From assembly GCA_037130455.1 (NCBI GenBank), contig JBAXSZ010000005.1:1-64000 (forward strand): a DNA stretch of 64,000 nt, given 5' to 3'. This DNA comes from CAIMZW01 sp037130455 (GTDB lineage Bacteria > Actinomycetota > Actinomycetes > Nanopelagicales > Nanopelagicaceae). The notes beneath the pieces were generated by a model that saw nothing but the letters and a program-made list of their open reading frames with translations, had not been told where the DNA came from and made no database searches. Below are positions 8,336-16,497 of this stretch, one piece after another (position 1 is the stretch's first letter; each line of letters opens with the position of its first letter). Made by a program: the position numbers and the translations under genes.

Positions 8336-9669
8336 CAGCTCCGCAAGAATCTATTTAATACTCTAACTCCGAAGGTCAATCCATCTACCGGAACGCGTTC
8401 ATTGATGCCATGGAACATGGGAAAGAAATCGACATCTTCGGGCAAACGCAATGGGCTAAATCCAAATCCCACGATACCTAAATCCGATAGCGCCTTATTG
8501 TCCGTTCCGCCACTCATAACATATGGAACTGGAATCGCATCGGGATCTTCCGAGACCAATGCGGCAGTCATGGCGTCGACAAGAGGTCCGGCGAAATCAA
8601 CTTCCAGTGATATGTCGTGAACAAGAAGTTCCACTTCAATATCAGCTCCGGCTAATTCCTTAATGGTGTCAGAGAGTTCGGCTTCAAATCCAGGCAAAAA
8701 TCTGCCATCAATTACGGCGCTCGCACTTTGCGGGATGACGTTCGCCTTATAGCCGGCTTCCAACATGGTGGGGTTGGCCGTGTTTTGAATCGTTGCTCCA
8801 AGCATTCTGGCCGCAGAACCAATATGTTTTAAGAGTGGGCGCACATTACTCGGGTCGTAAGGATCTCCTGTAAGTTCGGCAATCTTGCGCCAAAAGATCC
8901 CACCAATTTTAGTTTCGCGTTGAGGCCATTCGTATTTTCCAATTCGGGCAACCGCTTCCGAGAGTCGAGTCACGGCATTCGCGGGATTGATAAAGGAACC
9001 ATGTCCAGCATCACCATGGGCAGTTAATTTCGTCCAACGGATTCCTTTTTGTGCGCCTTCAATGAGATATAGCCGATGGCCACCAGTAATCGTTACCGAA
9101 AAACCACCGACTTCGGAAATGGCCTCGGTATAGCCTTCAAAAAGTTCTGGACGATGTGCAACTAACCATCGCGAACCATAAACGCTGCCGGCCTCTTCAT
9201 CAGCAAAGAAAACGATCAGAATATTTCGCGCCGGACGAAATCCGGTCCTGGCCCAGTGTCGAACGGTTGCCAAGATCATGGCATCCATATCTTTCATATC
9301 AACTGCGCCTCGACCCCAAATAAAGCCATCTTTGATTTCGCCAGAAAAAGGATCGACGCTCCAATCATCCGGATTGGCAGGAACCACATCTAAATGTCCA
9401 TGTACCACCAATCCCGGAAGCGCAGGATCAGTTCCGACAATCGTGGCAACAACATTGACGCGATTGGGAGCCGATTCAATCTGCTCGCTGGCAATACCTA
9501 CCTCTGCAAGCGCATCGACGACATACTGGGCCATAGCTCTCTCGTCGCCTTTTCCTTCGCCATAGTTGACCGAAGGGATTCGGATCATCTCTTGGCATAA
9601 ACGAATGCAATCTGCCTCTAATTCGGCGATTTCCTCAACAGTGGGTCCATGGTCTGAAGTCATGGTCAT
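8332..9669 (-). CDS. M20-family metallopeptidase
   Basis: A 445-residue zinc hydrolase of the ArgE/DapE/carboxypeptidase G2 family. Metal ligands are visible: His and Asp in VVHGHLDVVPA, the bridging Asp in WGRGAVDMKD, and the catalytic Glu with a ligand Glu in ADEEAGS. A dimerisation lid domain separates the two halves of the catalytic domain. Actinobacteria carry several such paralogues, usually called dipeptidase or succinyl-diaminopimelate desuccinylase-like. Nothing nearby points to lysine synthesis, so a general peptidase is more likely. The first two in-frame ATGs are both possible; the second has CAAGAT six bases upstream, an imperfect -10. Confidence 0.9.
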   Translation of the reverse strand: MTMTSDHGPTVEEIAELEADCIRLCQEMIRIPSVNYGEGKGDERAMAQYVVDALAEVGIASEQIESAPNRVNVVATIVGTDPALPGLVVHGHLDVVPANPDDWSVDPFSGEIKDGFIWGRGAVDMKDMDAMILATVRHWARTGFRPARNILIVFFADEEAGSVYGSRWLVAHRPELFEGYTEAISEVGGFSVTITGGHRLYLIEGAQKGIRWTKLTAHGDAGHGSFINPANAVTRLSEAVARIGKYEWPQRETKIGGIFWRKIAELTGDPYDPSNVRPLLKHIGSAARMLGATIQNTANPTMLEAGYKANVIPQSASAVIDGRFLPGFEAELSDTIKELAGADIEVELLVHDISLEVDFAGPLVDAMTAALVSEDPDAIPVPYVMSGGTDNKALSDLGIVGFGFSPLRLPEDVDFFPMFHGINERVPVDGLTFGVRVLNRFLRSC

Positions 9670-9736
9670 ATCTTGCCGTACATCCAGGTGTTAAAGGACG
9701 CGATTTTCCTAGATAGGGTCGAAATTGCTATCGTGT

Positions 9737-9756
9737 CCCCTTGCCCCACTAAGGGG
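9737..9756. other. Inverted repeat before tRNA-Leu
   Basis: CCCCTT and AAGGGG face each other across an 8-base loop, 13 bases before the tRNA. It could be part of the tRNA leader or a weak terminator. No U-run follows on either strand. Confidence 0.35.
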
Positions 9757-9769
9757 TGAAGAAATTTAA

Positions 9770-9853
9770 GTCCGGGTGGCGGAATTGGCAGACGCGCTAG
9801 CTTGAGGTGCTAGTGCCCGAAAGGGCTTCGGGGTTCAACTCCCCGTTCGGACA
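9770..9853 (+). tRNA. tRNA-Leu (anticodon GAG)
   Basis: An 84-base type II tRNA with a long variable arm. The acceptor stem pairs the first seven bases GTCCGGG with TTCGGAC before discriminator A. The anticodon stem CTAGC/GCTAG closes a TTGAGGT loop, giving anticodon GAG, which reads CUC/CUU. The T arm is GGGGTTCAACTCCCC. CCA is not encoded. The convergent glycosyltransferase ends only 3 bases away. Confidence 0.97.
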
Positions 9854-9856
9854 CGT

Positions 9857-10576
9857 TTAGTACCACTGTGGGTTAATGATTTCTGCTTCTAGAAGAGATC
9901 GCCGGTACTTTTCTCGAAGTTCTGGCTCCTGCGTCAGATAATGCGTTCCCCAATTCCTCTCTCGATTGATCGCGCTCATTCGTTCCGCGTTTCTACGAAA
10001 TTTGGCAACAAGATCGTCCACGTCAAAGGCCCGATAATGATAGAGCGGGCGTTCAACAAAGTTTTCCGCCATCGATGATTGGCGGTATTCGGGTTGTGCA
10101 GTGTGGGAACCTTCCGACAGTCTCATATCAATAATCGAATCTGGTCGGAAGCAGAGCCATTTGTCGTACCACGTGTTTCGAAGACCCCGATCGATCTGGT
10201 CAAGGGACTGAGTCCCATCTCCAAACATGTTGTAACCAATGCCTTTGACGAGAACGGGCTTCTGATTTCCGAGGAGAACTTCGTCTACCTCAAGAAATTC
10301 ATCGGCATCACAAACAATGACATATTCAGCGGTACTGGTTTTCCAGGCAGAATTTCTTAGATCTCGGAGTGACCCTTCATCGTATTGGCCAGAGGTCGAG
10401 AAGGTCGTAACGGTACAACCCAAATCTAAGGCAGCCGCCACCGTATTGTCACTCGACTCATTATCAAATATGTGAAACGACGCTCCAGGTAGTCGATGCG
10501 CGTACCATTTATGCAGGTAGGGAATAATCCGCTCCTCGTTGAAACAAGGGACATAGATATCGACAGATACAGGCAC
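9857..10576 (-). CDS. Family 2-like glycosyltransferase
   Basis: A 239-residue GT-A-fold glycosyltransferase. It begins with the nucleotide-binding strand VDIYVPCFNEERI, followed by FHIFDNESSDNT, and has the metal-binding DxD as CDADEF near residue 92. No membrane segment is evident, so it probably works in the cytosol or at the inner membrane face on a cell-surface glycan. It starts with GTG; TAGGCT lies 7 bases upstream. There is no glycan cluster around it. It sits alone between tRNA-Leu and a secreted protein gene, so it may be a local acquisition. The acceptor is unknown. Confidence 0.82.
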   Translation of the reverse strand: MPVSVDIYVPCFNEERIIPYLHKWYAHRLPGASFHIFDNESSDNTVAAALDLGCTVTTFSTSGQYDEGSLRDLRNSAWKTSTAEYVIVCDADEFLEVDEVLLGNQKPVLVKGIGYNMFGDGTQSLDQIDRGLRNTWYDKWLCFRPDSIIDMRLSEGSHTAQPEYRQSSMAENFVERPLYHYRAFDVDDLVAKFRRNAERMSAINRERNWGTHYLTQEPELREKYRRSLLEAEIINPQWY

Positions 10577-10583
10577 AATTCAT

Positions 10584-10589
10584 AGCCTA
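10584..10589 (-). promoter_or_regulatory. Candidate -10 box, leaderless start of glycosyltransferase
   Basis: TAGGCT with 7 bases to the GTG at 10576. Confidence 0.45.
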
Positions 10590-10631
10590 CGGGATTGAAA
10601 TCACTGTTTCTTCTACTTATTGCATACAGGG

Positions 10632-10637
10632 TAGAGT
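10632..10637 (+). promoter_or_regulatory. Candidate -10 box, leaderless start of beta-propeller gene
   Basis: TAGAGT with 7 bases to the ATG at 10645. It favours that ATG over the in-frame GTG at 10636, which lies inside the box. Confidence 0.5.
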
Positions 10638-10644
10638 GAAATAC

Positions 10645-11742
10645 ATGGGTTTAAAAATACATCGAATCGCAGTTGGAATGATCTCGTTCGCCCTCATTTC
10701 TCATGGAGCTGCGACTTGGGCTGCAACAGACAGACCCAACACCGCAGCTACCTCTATGAAATTAGTGAAAACCATTTACGGCTCCATCACCCCGAAATCG
10801 GTTGCTTCTTCCGGCGATGGTGTTGTCAGTGCACAAAATATGATGTACCGACATTCCGTGACACTCTACGATGCAACAAGTTTAGCCTTGAAAGCCACTA
10901 TTTCCGATACCGTCACCTTAAGTGAGCTGGGATTCCCAGATATTATCGGAACATCGAAAGGCGCCCCGGTTGAGGGCGATTTCTCCAAGGATGGAAAGTT
11001 CTTGTATATCACCAACTATTCCATGTACGGAGTTTCCTTTACCGCCGAAGGTCACGATGACTGCAAAGCCAACAACAAGTACGATCGCAGTTTCGTTTAT
11101 AAAATAGATAGATCCAACAACGAGGTAGTTGGCGCTTTCAAGGTCGGCGTCGTACCAAAAGTTGTCAAGGTATCCCCCGATAACAAGTACCTACTGGTAA
11201 CTAATTGGTGCAGCTACGACCTTACGGTAATACCTCTAGCCAATCCTACGAAAACTCGGACCATTAAAATCGGTGCCTACCCTCGAGGAATAGTCATCAC
11301 GAAGGATTCGAAGATCGCTTACATTGCCCAAATGGGTGGGAGCGTAATTCACAAAATATCGTTGGTGAATTTCTTACATTCCACAATATCCATTGGATTG
11401 AACCCAAGAGCGATTGTTCTTTCACCTGATGAAGAAACGATCTATGCAACTCTCAATCTATCTGGTCGCGTAGTTGCCCTAAATCTCAAGAGCAAAAAAG
11501 TGGTTCACAGTATTATTACAGGCAAGGCCACGAGAAGTTTAGATATATCAACTGATGGAAGCGCCCTCTTCGTTGTAAATTTTGACAGCGATACCATTTC
11601 AAAAATTAGGACGAAAGATTTTGCCGTGGTGCAAAGCATGAAGGTCTGTGACCAACCTATTGGAGTCACCTTTGAACCGACCCAAGAGCGAACCTGGGTA
11701 GCCTGCTATTTGGGCTCGATTAAGGTCTTCGACAATAAATGA
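10645..11742 (+). CDS. Secreted YVTN-type beta-propeller protein
   Basis: About 365 residues. The N-terminus has a basic start, a hydrophobic core (IAVGMISFALISHGA) and an Ala-x-Ala-like end near ATWAA, so it is probably a Sec signal peptide without a lipobox cysteine. The mature part is built of roughly 40-residue repeats with motifs such as VSPDNKYLLVTN, ITKDSKIAYIA and LSPDEETIYATLN. This is the YncE/YVTN pattern, enough for one six- or seven-bladed propeller. Such proteins bind ligands or other proteins outside the membrane. There is no enzyme motif. A cysteine pair in the first blades could form a disulfide. The function is unknown. Confidence 0.85.
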   Translation: MGLKIHRIAVGMISFALISHGAATWAATDRPNTAATSMKLVKTIYGSITPKSVASSGDGVVSAQNMMYRHSVTLYDATSLALKATISDTVTLSELGFPDIIGTSKGAPVEGDFSKDGKFLYITNYSMYGVSFTAEGHDDCKANNKYDRSFVYKIDRSNNEVVGAFKVGVVPKVVKVSPDNKYLLVTNWCSYDLTVIPLANPTKTRTIKIGAYPRGIVITKDSKIAYIAQMGGSVIHKISLVNFLHSTISIGLNPRAIVLSPDEETIYATLNLSGRVVALNLKSKKVVHSIITGKATRSLDISTDGSALFVVNFDSDTISKIRTKDFAVVQSMKVCDQPIGVTFEPTQERTWVACYLGSIKVFDNK

Positions 11743-11778
11743 AGTGGTCCCGGCGACAACTGTGGCAGGATTGTAATC

Positions 11779-12420
11779 ATGGCTGAACTGATCTACTACT
11801 GCGGAACTATGGATAGTGGTAAATCCACATTGGCCTTGCAAACCGCCCACAACCACCAAAGTCGTGGTCGAAAAGGGCTAATTTTCACCAATCGAGATCG
11901 CGCTGGGCGAGGTTTAATCTCCTCACGCCTGGGGTTACAGAGCCAGGCGATCGAAGTTGATTCCGAGTTAGATATCCATAAGTTCGTCGTTGAAAAACTT
12001 TCCAATGGCGAACGAATTGACTTTGTCATCTGCGATGAGGCCCAGTTCTATACCGCATTGCATATTGAAGAGTTAGCAAAGATCGTCGATGGCCTGAGCA
12101 TCGACGTATTTGCCTTCGGAATTTTGACAGATTTCCGAACCGCTCTCTTCCCTGGATCTGCCAGGTTAGTCGAGCTAGCCGATCGGGTTCAGACCCTACA
12201 AGTGGAAGCTCTTTGTTGGTGTGGGGCGCGGGCAACCCATAATGCCCGAACCGCAGGCGGTGTCATGGTGACTGAAGGGGAACAGGTCGTAGTTGGAGAT
12301 GTTTCTTCGGCTGCAGAAATTGGTTACGAAGTTCTGTGTCGCCGACATCATATGAGGCGTGTAACATCACGTGCATCACGCAGCGCTGGTTTAGAACCGC
12401 TTCCTTTTACTCAAGAGTAA
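11779..12420 (+). CDS. tdk: Thymidine kinase
   Basis: Phosphorylates thymidine (or deoxyuridine) for salvage; type II bacterial thymidine kinase of 213 residues. The P-loop is GTMDSGKST (residues about 9-17), the Walker B/catalytic segment is VICDEAQF, and the lasso domain has zinc cysteines in CWCG and CRRHH. GTMDSGKST replaces the commoner GxMFSGKS, a variant also known in actinobacterial enzymes. AGGA lies 8 bases before the ATG. In a planktonic cell this would serve uptake of DNA breakdown products. Confidence 0.95.
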   Translation: MAELIYYCGTMDSGKSTLALQTAHNHQSRGRKGLIFTNRDRAGRGLISSRLGLQSQAIEVDSELDIHKFVVEKLSNGERIDFVICDEAQFYTALHIEELAKIVDGLSIDVFAFGILTDFRTALFPGSARLVELADRVQTLQVEALCWCGARATHNARTAGGVMVTEGEQVVVGDVSSAAEIGYEVLCRRHHMRRVTSRASRSAGLEPLPFTQE

Positions 12421-12472
12421 GCGATTCATTAATTTTGCCGCATTAGTTTTCATAGAAAAGATTGAGGTTATG

Positions 12473-13513
12473 ATGAAGTCCAAGGGATACGCTGTACCTG
12501 TCGCCAAAGGCGCTTTAGCGCCCTTTGAATTTGAGCGCCGAGATCTTCGGGCTAATGATGTTGCCTTGGATATTTCATATGCAGGTATCTGTCACTCTGA
12601 TATTCACCAAGCACGAGAGGAATGGGGCCGGGCCAATTTCCCGATGGTTCCAGGGCATGAAATCGTAGGCACCGTTACAGCAGTCGGCTCTTCTGTAAAT
12701 AAATTCTCTGTGGGAGATTTGATTGGCGTCGGAGTGTTCATAGATTCATGTCGAGAATGCGAACAATGCTTGGCAGGTTTGCAAAATTATTGTGCAAATG
12801 GCATGACCGGTACCTATAACGGATTTGAACGAGATGGGGTTTCGCCTACCTATGGTGGATATTCCAACAACTTCGTCATCGATGCGGATTACGCCGTAAA
12901 GGTTCCATCCAATTTGGATCAAACTGGCGTTGCGCCTTTGATGTGTGCTGGAATCACGCTCTATTCACCACTGAAGCATTGGAACGCGGGTCCTGGCAAG
13001 AAAGTCGGAATCATCGGCCTTGGCGGATTGGGCCATATGGGACTCAAGTTCGCCCATGCTCTTGGTGCCACAACCACCATCTTTTCTCACTCTCCAGAGA
13101 AAGAGGCGGATGCGCGCCAGATGGGTGCAGATCATTTTGTATCGACCAAGAATCCCGAGTTTTACAATCACCTTGCTTCTGATTTTGATCTAATTCTGAA
13201 TACCGTTTCTGCCGAGATCAACTTGGAGGACTATCTTCGACTTCTCAAAGTAGATGGAACTTTGGTGATGATTGGTTTGTCGGGGAAGCCTTATGCCATT
13301 GGCGCTGGAACTCTGATTGGCAAGCGAAGATCTTTGGCTGGTTCTATGATCGGCGGAATACCTGAACTCCAAGAGATGCTGGATTTTTGTGGAAAGCATC
13401 AAATAACCAGCGATGTTGAAGTTATTTCAGCTGATTACATCAATCAAGCCTACGAGCGCACCGTTGCCAGCGATGTGAAATATCGTTTTGTGATTGACGC
13501 AAGCACTTTCTAA
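12473..13513 (+). CDS. Zinc-dependent alcohol dehydrogenase (YahK/CAD-like)
   Basis: A 346-residue medium-chain dehydrogenase. Catalytic zinc ligands are Cys in YAGICHSDIH and His in VPGHEIVG. Structural zinc cysteines occur in SCRECEQCLAGLQNYC. The Rossmann fold is GIIGLGGLGHMGLKFA. The pattern fits the NADP-dependent cinnamyl-alcohol/YahK aldehyde reductase group, which reduces a broad range of aldehydes. The second of two adjacent ATGs is chosen because GAGG is 5 bases from it but only 2 from the first. There is no pathway partner next to it. Confidence 0.92.
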   Translation: MKSKGYAVPVAKGALAPFEFERRDLRANDVALDISYAGICHSDIHQAREEWGRANFPMVPGHEIVGTVTAVGSSVNKFSVGDLIGVGVFIDSCRECEQCLAGLQNYCANGMTGTYNGFERDGVSPTYGGYSNNFVIDADYAVKVPSNLDQTGVAPLMCAGITLYSPLKHWNAGPGKKVGIIGLGGLGHMGLKFAHALGATTTIFSHSPEKEADARQMGADHFVSTKNPEFYNHLASDFDLILNTVSAEINLEDYLRLLKVDGTLVMIGLSGKPYAIGAGTLIGKRRSLAGSMIGGIPELQEMLDFCGKHQITSDVEVISADYINQAYERTVASDVKYRFVIDASTF

Positions 13514-13524
13514 ACGAGCCTTCG

Positions 13525-14259
13525 TTAAATGAATTGATGAACGAGCAGTGCGATTACCGGTACAAATGCAAGTGCCGGTAGGAGATTTCCCACTGCTATG
13601 TTCTTAATTTTTAATAGTCGGAATGCTATTCCCAGTAACAGAACTCCTCCCGTTGCAGTGAGCGCCCTTACTTGATACACACTGAGAATATTTCCTAGAG
13701 ATAGGCCAACTCCGGTCCAAGCTAACTGGTAAATCCCAACGGGAATCGCCGAGGCGGCAACACCCCATCCGAAAGTGGAAGCAAATGCGATCGATGTGAA
13801 AAAGTCCAAGACGCTTTTGAGAACTAATTGTTGAATTCCGGTACCCATGCCGTCGCTTATGCTTCCCAGAATTGCCAACGGGCCAATAGCGAAAATCAAA
13901 GAGGCGGCCATGAAACCCTCTAAAAATCTTCCTTTTCCAGACTTATTGAACGTCCGTTTTAAAAAGACTCCAGCGGATTCGAGCCTGGCTTCAAGATCCA
14001 ACCACGATCCAGATATGGCACCGAGCAATAATGCGATAAGAATGGTGAGGACGGTCCACCCTTGTGGAACCGCCAAAACAAAATCAGTATTCCAGAGTGA
14101 CGCAAGCGCATCCGCCGCTGCGATGATCACAACGAAACCAAGAACATCCGTGATCAAATCCCTGGTTCGCTCTTTGAAGCGGTTTCCCATAAGAACTCCG
14201 CATGAAGTTCCCAAGCCGATCGCAGCGATATTGATGAGAGAGCCCGTACCCGCAACCAT
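13525..14259 (-). CDS. DUF554 membrane protein
   Basis: A 244-residue inner-membrane protein of the DUF554 (YdfK/YqgA) family, of unknown transport or sensing role. About six to seven hydrophobic segments can be seen, beginning with INIAAIGLGTSCGVLMG and ending with LLPALAFVPVIALLVHQF. The conserved glycine-rich first helix and the paired repeats of the family are present. It is convergent with the alcohol dehydrogenase, with only 11 bases between stops, and divergent from the YczE-like gene. Confidence 0.85.
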   Translation of the reverse strand: MVAGTGSLINIAAIGLGTSCGVLMGNRFKERTRDLITDVLGFVVIIAAADALASLWNTDFVLAVPQGWTVLTILIALLLGAISGSWLDLEARLESAGVFLKRTFNKSGKGRFLEGFMAASLIFAIGPLAILGSISDGMGTGIQQLVLKSVLDFFTSIAFASTFGWGVAASAIPVGIYQLAWTGVGLSLGNILSVYQVRALTATGGVLLLGIAFRLLKIKNIAVGNLLPALAFVPVIALLVHQFI

Positions 14260-14313
14260 TAGTTATTCCATCCTGTTCGGCTTTACTGGCCGAGCTTCTC
14301 TTCCCGCAAGGGT

Positions 14314-14319
14314 TAGACT
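14314..14319 (+). promoter_or_regulatory. Candidate -10 box, leaderless start of YczE-like gene
   Basis: TAGACT with 6 bases to the GTG at 14326. Confidence 0.55.
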
Positions 14320-14325
14320 CTAACA

Positions 14326-15012
14326 GTGACGAAAAGCCTCTCTCGCGAATTTCTCATTCATATTCTCCGACCAGCAAAATCCATACCGCGTACCCCGTGG
14401 ACTGCCGACAGTAAGTGGTCGCTCAACCCCCTTAGACTGGGAGTCCTATTTGTTGGCTTAACTGTTTTCGGCCTAGGCGATTCGTTGTTGATTCAATCTC
14501 ACATTGGAAACGCACCCTGGTCAGTATTGGCCCAGGGAATTTCGAAACATACTCCCCTGTCTATCGGCTTATCAACATTTGTGATCAGTGGAGTCGTTCT
14601 ACTACTGTGGATTCCGTTGAAGGAGAGACCAGGTTTTGGAACAATCGCGAATCTAGTGATTATCGCCGCCGCCATTCAGTTAGGTCTTTTCATCTTTCCG
14701 CCGCTGTCGCATTCACTCCTTGCTCAATTGCTCTATGTCCTAGTCGGCATCGTTCTAGTTGGTTTGGGAAGTTCTCTTTACATCACTTGTGGCTTAGGAC
14801 CTGGTCCTCGAGATGGATTGATGACCGCCCTTCATAAACGAACCGGTATTCGAATAGGCAGAGTTCGTCTAGGAATTGAACTGTGCGCCCTTGGAGTCGG
14901 TGCACTCTTGGGTGGGCGTATCGGAGTCGGTACCGCGCTTTTTGCACTTCTTATAGGTAATTCTGTGGCGATATCGCTCAACCTGGTTCATCGGTTGGCC
15001 CCTCAACTTTAA
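14326..15012 (+). CDS. YczE/YitT-like membrane protein
   Basis: A 228-residue integral membrane protein. After a basic N-terminal segment come about five hydrophobic helices. Conserved family features are GDSLLIQSHIGNAPWSVLAQG and the GLGPGPRDGLM loop, as in the YczE branch of the YitT-like family. The role is unknown; in Bacillus, YczE lies beside surfactin genes, but no such context exists here. The start is GTG with a leaderless promoter. The tail faces the ung stop with 3 bases between. Confidence 0.82.
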   Translation: MTKSLSREFLIHILRPAKSIPRTPWTADSKWSLNPLRLGVLFVGLTVFGLGDSLLIQSHIGNAPWSVLAQGISKHTPLSIGLSTFVISGVVLLLWIPLKERPGFGTIANLVIIAAAIQLGLFIFPPLSHSLLAQLLYVLVGIVLVGLGSSLYITCGLGPGPRDGLMTALHKRTGIRIGRVRLGIELCALGVGALLGGRIGVGTALFALLIGNSVAISLNLVHRLAPQL

Positions 15013-15015
15013 GTT

Positions 15016-15663
15016 CTATCCCCACTCGATTTCGGTAAACCCACTTTTAAGTAATTTATTATTGATGGCCGAAAAGGGCTTACTTCCGAAAAATCCTCGA
15101 TAGGCCGAAAGTGGACTTGGATGAGGGCTAAGTACCAATCGGTCATCGGAAAACATCAGCGAAAACTCCTGGGCATAGTTTCCCCATAGGACTCCTATTG
15201 CGCCATTTTTGGCTATTTCCCGAACTATAGAACTGGTAATTTCCTGCCAACCTAAATTCTTGTGAGCGTGAGATATTCCATTCTCAGTAGTGAGAACGTG
15301 GTTCAACAGGATAACTCTTTGGTTTGCCCAATCCGACAGATCCCCATTTGTGCGCAGTGGTGACCCCAGATCAGAAGAGAGTTCTTGAAAAATATTTCGC
15401 AATGATGCTGGGAGTTTTGACGTTTCACTATTGACTGAAAAAGCCAATCCGTTTGGAACTCCTTTGGTTGGGTATGGATCTTGCCCAAGAATGAGAACAT
15501 GTGCCGAGGATATTTCTGAAGGGAGCGCTCTAAAAATATTCGAAATTGCAGGTTGAAAATTGCCGAAAACCATTAACTGCTTTTCAATGTAATTAATGTG
15601 TTCACGTTGTTGAACCAGTAACTCTTGCCAAAGTTCGGGAAGAGTTGCAAAAAGTGTATTCAT
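15016..15663 (-). CDS. ung: Uracil-DNA glycosylase, family 1
   Basis: Removes uracil from DNA in base-excision repair. 215 residues, the normal length. The water-activating loop is GQDPYP (usual form GQDPYH), the uracil-binding Asn is in LLNHVLTT and the catalytic histidine loop is SPHPSPLSAYRGF. It starts directly after the ABC ATPase stop and is likely co-transcribed with it. Confidence 0.96.
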   Translation of the reverse strand: MNTLFATLPELWQELLVQQREHINYIEKQLMVFGNFQPAISNIFRALPSEISSAHVLILGQDPYPTKGVPNGLAFSVNSETSKLPASLRNIFQELSSDLGSPLRTNGDLSDWANQRVILLNHVLTTENGISHAHKNLGWQEITSSIVREIAKNGAIGVLWGNYAQEFSLMFSDDRLVLSPHPSPLSAYRGFFGSKPFSAINNKLLKSGFTEIEWG

Positions 15664-15664
15664 T

Positions 15665-16447
15665 TTATTGAGCTCTTGCGAAGAACCGGCCAGCTTCTTG
15701 ATGTACTTGAATGGGCAAGCCGTACGCCACTGAAAGATTTTGGTCGGTCACCACTTCCTGGATGGGACCTGAGGCAACTACCTTCCCTTCGTTCAGTAAC
15801 AATGCATGTGTAGTGCCTAGGGGGATTTCTTCGATGTGATGGGTGATGATAATTGTGGCTGGCGCCTTTGGATCTGAAGCTAATAGGTCCAAGCGCTTAA
15901 GTAGATCTTCTCGTCCACCTAAATCCAAGCCAGCTGCCGGCTCATCTAAAAGCATAATTTCCGGATCAGTCATCATCGCTCGTGCAATCAGAACGCGCTT
16001 CTTCTCACCTTCGCTCAGAGTGCCAAAGAGTCTGGACCCCAAAACCCGCACCCCTAAGGTTGTCAGTAGCGCTAGTGCTCGGGATTCGTCCCACAGGTCG
16101 TATTCCTCATTCCACCGTCCCAATTGCGCATATGCGGCAGTAAGGACCACGTCGGTCACAAGTTCATCCAACGGAATTAACTCATCTAAATTGTTGGTGA
16201 CCAGTCCAATTCGGGGACGAAGCTCGAAGACATCACACTTGCCCAAGGTCTGATCCAAAATCTTCACTCGACCAAAGGTGGGGTGCATAAAAGTGGATAT
16301 GAGGTGAAATAGCGTGGTTTTGCCGGCGCCATTTGGTCCCAGAACCACCCATCGCTCCCCTTCAACCACCGACCAAGACAATGGGCCAAGGATTGCCTTA
16401 CCTTCGCGTAATACTTGTACATCATCGAGGGATATCACATGGTTCAT
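15665..16447 (-). CDS. Stand-alone ABC ATPase
   Basis: A 260-residue ATP-binding cassette protein. Walker A is GPNGAGKTT (about 38-46), the signature is LSEGEKKRVLIARAMM, Walker B is IMLLDEPAAGLD and the H-loop is in IIITHHIEEIP. No permease is nearby. A single cassette of this ModF/YlmA-like type is often found beside serB in Actinobacteria and may act in molybdate-like import or translation-related work. The substrate is unknown. TATCTT stands 8 bases before the ATG. It is divergent from serB. Confidence 0.88.
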   Translation of the reverse strand: MNHVISLDDVQVLREGKAILGPLSWSVVEGERWVVLGPNGAGKTTLFHLISTFMHPTFGRVKILDQTLGKCDVFELRPRIGLVTNNLDELIPLDELVTDVVLTAAYAQLGRWNEEYDLWDESRALALLTTLGVRVLGSRLFGTLSEGEKKRVLIARAMMTDPEIMLLDEPAAGLDLGGREDLLKRLDLLASDPKAPATIIITHHIEEIPLGTTHALLLNEGKVVASGPIQEVVTDQNLSVAYGLPIQVHQEAGRFFARAQ

Positions 16448-16484
16448 AGGAGTGAAAGATACCCTTGCTTGAGGTAGAACGCGC

Positions 16485-16490
16485 TAACCT
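16485..16490 (+). promoter_or_regulatory. Candidate -10 box, leaderless start of serB
   Basis: TAACCT with 7 bases to the GTG at 16498. A longer reading frame with TTG at 16465 would start upstream of this box. Confidence 0.55.
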
Positions 16491-16497
16491 TCCGCGT

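Noticed and set aside
9737..9853. tRNA-Leu as an integration site of a mobile element
   Set aside because: No integrase, no repeated tRNA 3' end and no element-like gene set is present. Only two accessory genes lie beside it.
13513..13527. Small inverted repeat AACGA/TCGTT between convergent genes as a terminator
   Set aside because: Only a 5-bp stem with no T-run on either strand. Too weak to call.
13847..14323. 158-codon frame opposite the DUF554 gene
   Set aside because: It mirrors the codons of a clear membrane protein gene and has no family signature or SD.
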